From assembly GCA_002483765.1 (NCBI GenBank), contig DLIO01000050.1, positions 1 to 23,774 of the forward strand: a stretch of 23,774 nucleotides of DNA. The letters are read 5' to 3'. Made by a program: the position numbers and the translations under genes. This stretch comes from Lentisphaeria bacterium UBA7640. Lineage in GTDB: Bacteria > Verrucomicrobiota > Lentisphaeria > Victivallales > Victivallaceae. This document shows, one piece after another, positions 22,919 to 23,774 of the stretch (positions within the stretch are counted from its first letter, which is position 1; every line of letters begins with the position of its first letter). The notes beneath the pieces were generated by a model that had not been told where the DNA came from, searched no databases, and saw nothing but the letters and a program-made list of their open reading frames with translations.

Positions 22919-23736
22919 AAATTTATATTCAAACTGATATCGAAGGGGTAGCGGGTTTTTGTTATCGCGAAAACCGTGCCAATCGTGACTATGAAAATAT
23001 TCAACACCGTTATCGAATGTACAAACTTTTGACCGCAGAAGTGAACGCCGCAGTTGTTGCCGCTTTTGATGCTGGCGCGACTGAAGTTTTGATCAATGAT
23101 AATCATGGTTCAGGATATAATATTGTTTTTGAAGACCTTGATCCGCGTTGTCGGATTATTCATGGCAGAAATTGCAGCGGACCTCATTGGTTACCGTTGT
23201 TGGACAGCTCGTTTGATGCCATGATTTTGATTGGCATGCACGCGATGGGCGGCACCCCAAAAGCTATTATTCCACATTCAAAATGGCAAGTCAATGGCGG
23301 TGAACTATATTTGAGCGAAGGTTCAATGGCAGCGGCGATCGCTGGCGATTTTGGCGTGCCAACCGTCATGATGAGCGGTGATGATAAAATTGCGGCCGAA
23401 ATTAGTGAAAAAATTCCTGACATCGAAACTGTCATTGTAAAAGAAGCATTGTCGCCATATCAGGCGTGTTCATTGATTCCTGCTCGCGCTTGCGAATTAA
23501 TCGCCGCTGGTGTTCGCCGAGGTTTAAAACGCCTTAACGAAATTCCTCCATATAAAATTCCTGGCCCGGTAACCTTAAACCTATTGGACTCGAAAAGCCA
23601 TGCGCCGCCATTACTCGAAATGGGCGACGATGTTATTGCACCGACGATCAATGCCGCATTTATGGCTTATGAAAAGGCGATGGAATGGACAAAATTTGAT
23701 ATGGAAGATTTGGAAGAGGGCTTCAGCTTTCCATAA
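22915..23736 (+). CDS. M55-family D-aminopeptidase (DppA-like)
   Basis: A zinc-dependent peptidase of 273 residues. The start is GTG with AAGGAG eight bases upstream, overlapping the previous stop. Metal-site signatures of the M55 family are present: TDIEG with Asp8 and Glu10, DNHG with His64, IGMHA with His109, and a Glu in LYLSEG (Glu135); His121 in IPHSKW is a candidate catalytic residue. In Bacillus DppA the enzyme removes D-Ala from D-amino-acid peptides and forms a decameric ring; related members act on other peptides. No signal peptide is seen, so it is probably cytoplasmic. With its lipoprotein partner it may serve recycling of cell wall peptides, a role inferred from family and context. 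Confidence 0.92.
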   Translation: MKIYIQTDIEGVAGFCYRENRANRDYENIQHRYRMYKLLTAEVNAAVVAAFDAGATEVLINDNHGSGYNIVFEDLDPRCRIIHGRNCSGPHWLPLLDSSFDAMILIGMHAMGGTPKAIIPHSKWQVNGGELYLSEGSMAAAIAGDFGVPTVMMSGDDKIAAEISEKIPDIETVIVKEALSPYQACSLIPARACELIAAGVRRGLKRLNEIPPYKIPGPVTLNLLDSKSHAPPLLEMGDDVIAPTINAAFMAYEKAMEWTKFDMEDLEEGFSFP

Positions 23737-23760
23737 TATTTCATAATTTTCCTCTTTAAC

Positions 23761-23774
23761 TTCGCGCGCGCATA
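23761..23774. repeat. CG-rich palindrome, copy 5 (cut by the window edge)
   Basis: TTCGCGCGCGCATA is identical to the left arm and centre of copy 3 up to the last base. It lies 25 bases after the M55 peptidase stop. The right arm would lie beyond the window. Confidence 0.75.

Overview
The window reads as a chromosomal segment of a moderately AT-rich Gram-negative bacterium. Several genes carry type I or lipoprotein signal peptides, and there are LpoB- and CsgG-type outer-membrane lipoproteins and an actin-like MreB. The gene mix (a TIGR04073-type exported protein, a DUF5060-like glycoside hydrolase, exported SGNH hydrolases, a short UvrC, many small lipoproteins) points to the PVC superphylum, perhaps Lentisphaerota or a relative. 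That placement is inference from gene content; no rRNA is present. Most genes have a clear AAGGAG-type ribosome binding site. No tRNA, rRNA, CRISPR array, transposase or prophage gene was seen.

Layout. Positions 1-496 hold no gene but a dense patch of dispersed intergenic repeats in inverted arrangement. Next is a minus-strand uvrC whose product keeps all catalytic motifs but is about 110 residues shorter than usual. From 2244 to 8020 lies a six-gene plus-strand operon of exported proteins: a CsgG-like protein with a PEGA domain, a protein with two CsgG-like halves, a COG3014-like lipoprotein, a YcfL (DUF1425) lipoprotein, LpoB, and a lipoprotein with a C-terminal PepSY-like domain. From 13142 down to 8206 runs a minus-strand pair with a 4-base overlap: a secreted clan GH-A glycoside hydrolase and a secreted PA14/SGNH-like protein. 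A TIGR04073-like gene with its own terminator stands alone upstream of that pair. After it come a plus-strand HIT protein and an exported choloylglycine-hydrolase-family amidase. The amidase is convergent with a minus-strand SGNH hydrolase/PfkB sugar kinase pair. Then come rubrerythrin (minus), a HAD phosphatase, mreB, a ROK-family repressor, and a lipoprotein overlapping an M55 D-aminopeptidase.

Functional themes. One is the cell envelope: LpoB and YcfL (peptidoglycan synthase activation in Enterobacteria), MreB, and a D-aminopeptidase. The other is use of complex carbohydrate: glycoside hydrolase, SGNH esterase, sugar kinase, ROK regulator. The most striking non-coding signal is a family of CG-rich palindromes built on ATGCGCGCGC. 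Four copies and one half copy lie in intergenic regions at about 0.3, 2.1, 8.1, 14.5 and 23.8 kb. They occur between convergent, divergent and co-directional genes, so termination alone does not explain where they are.
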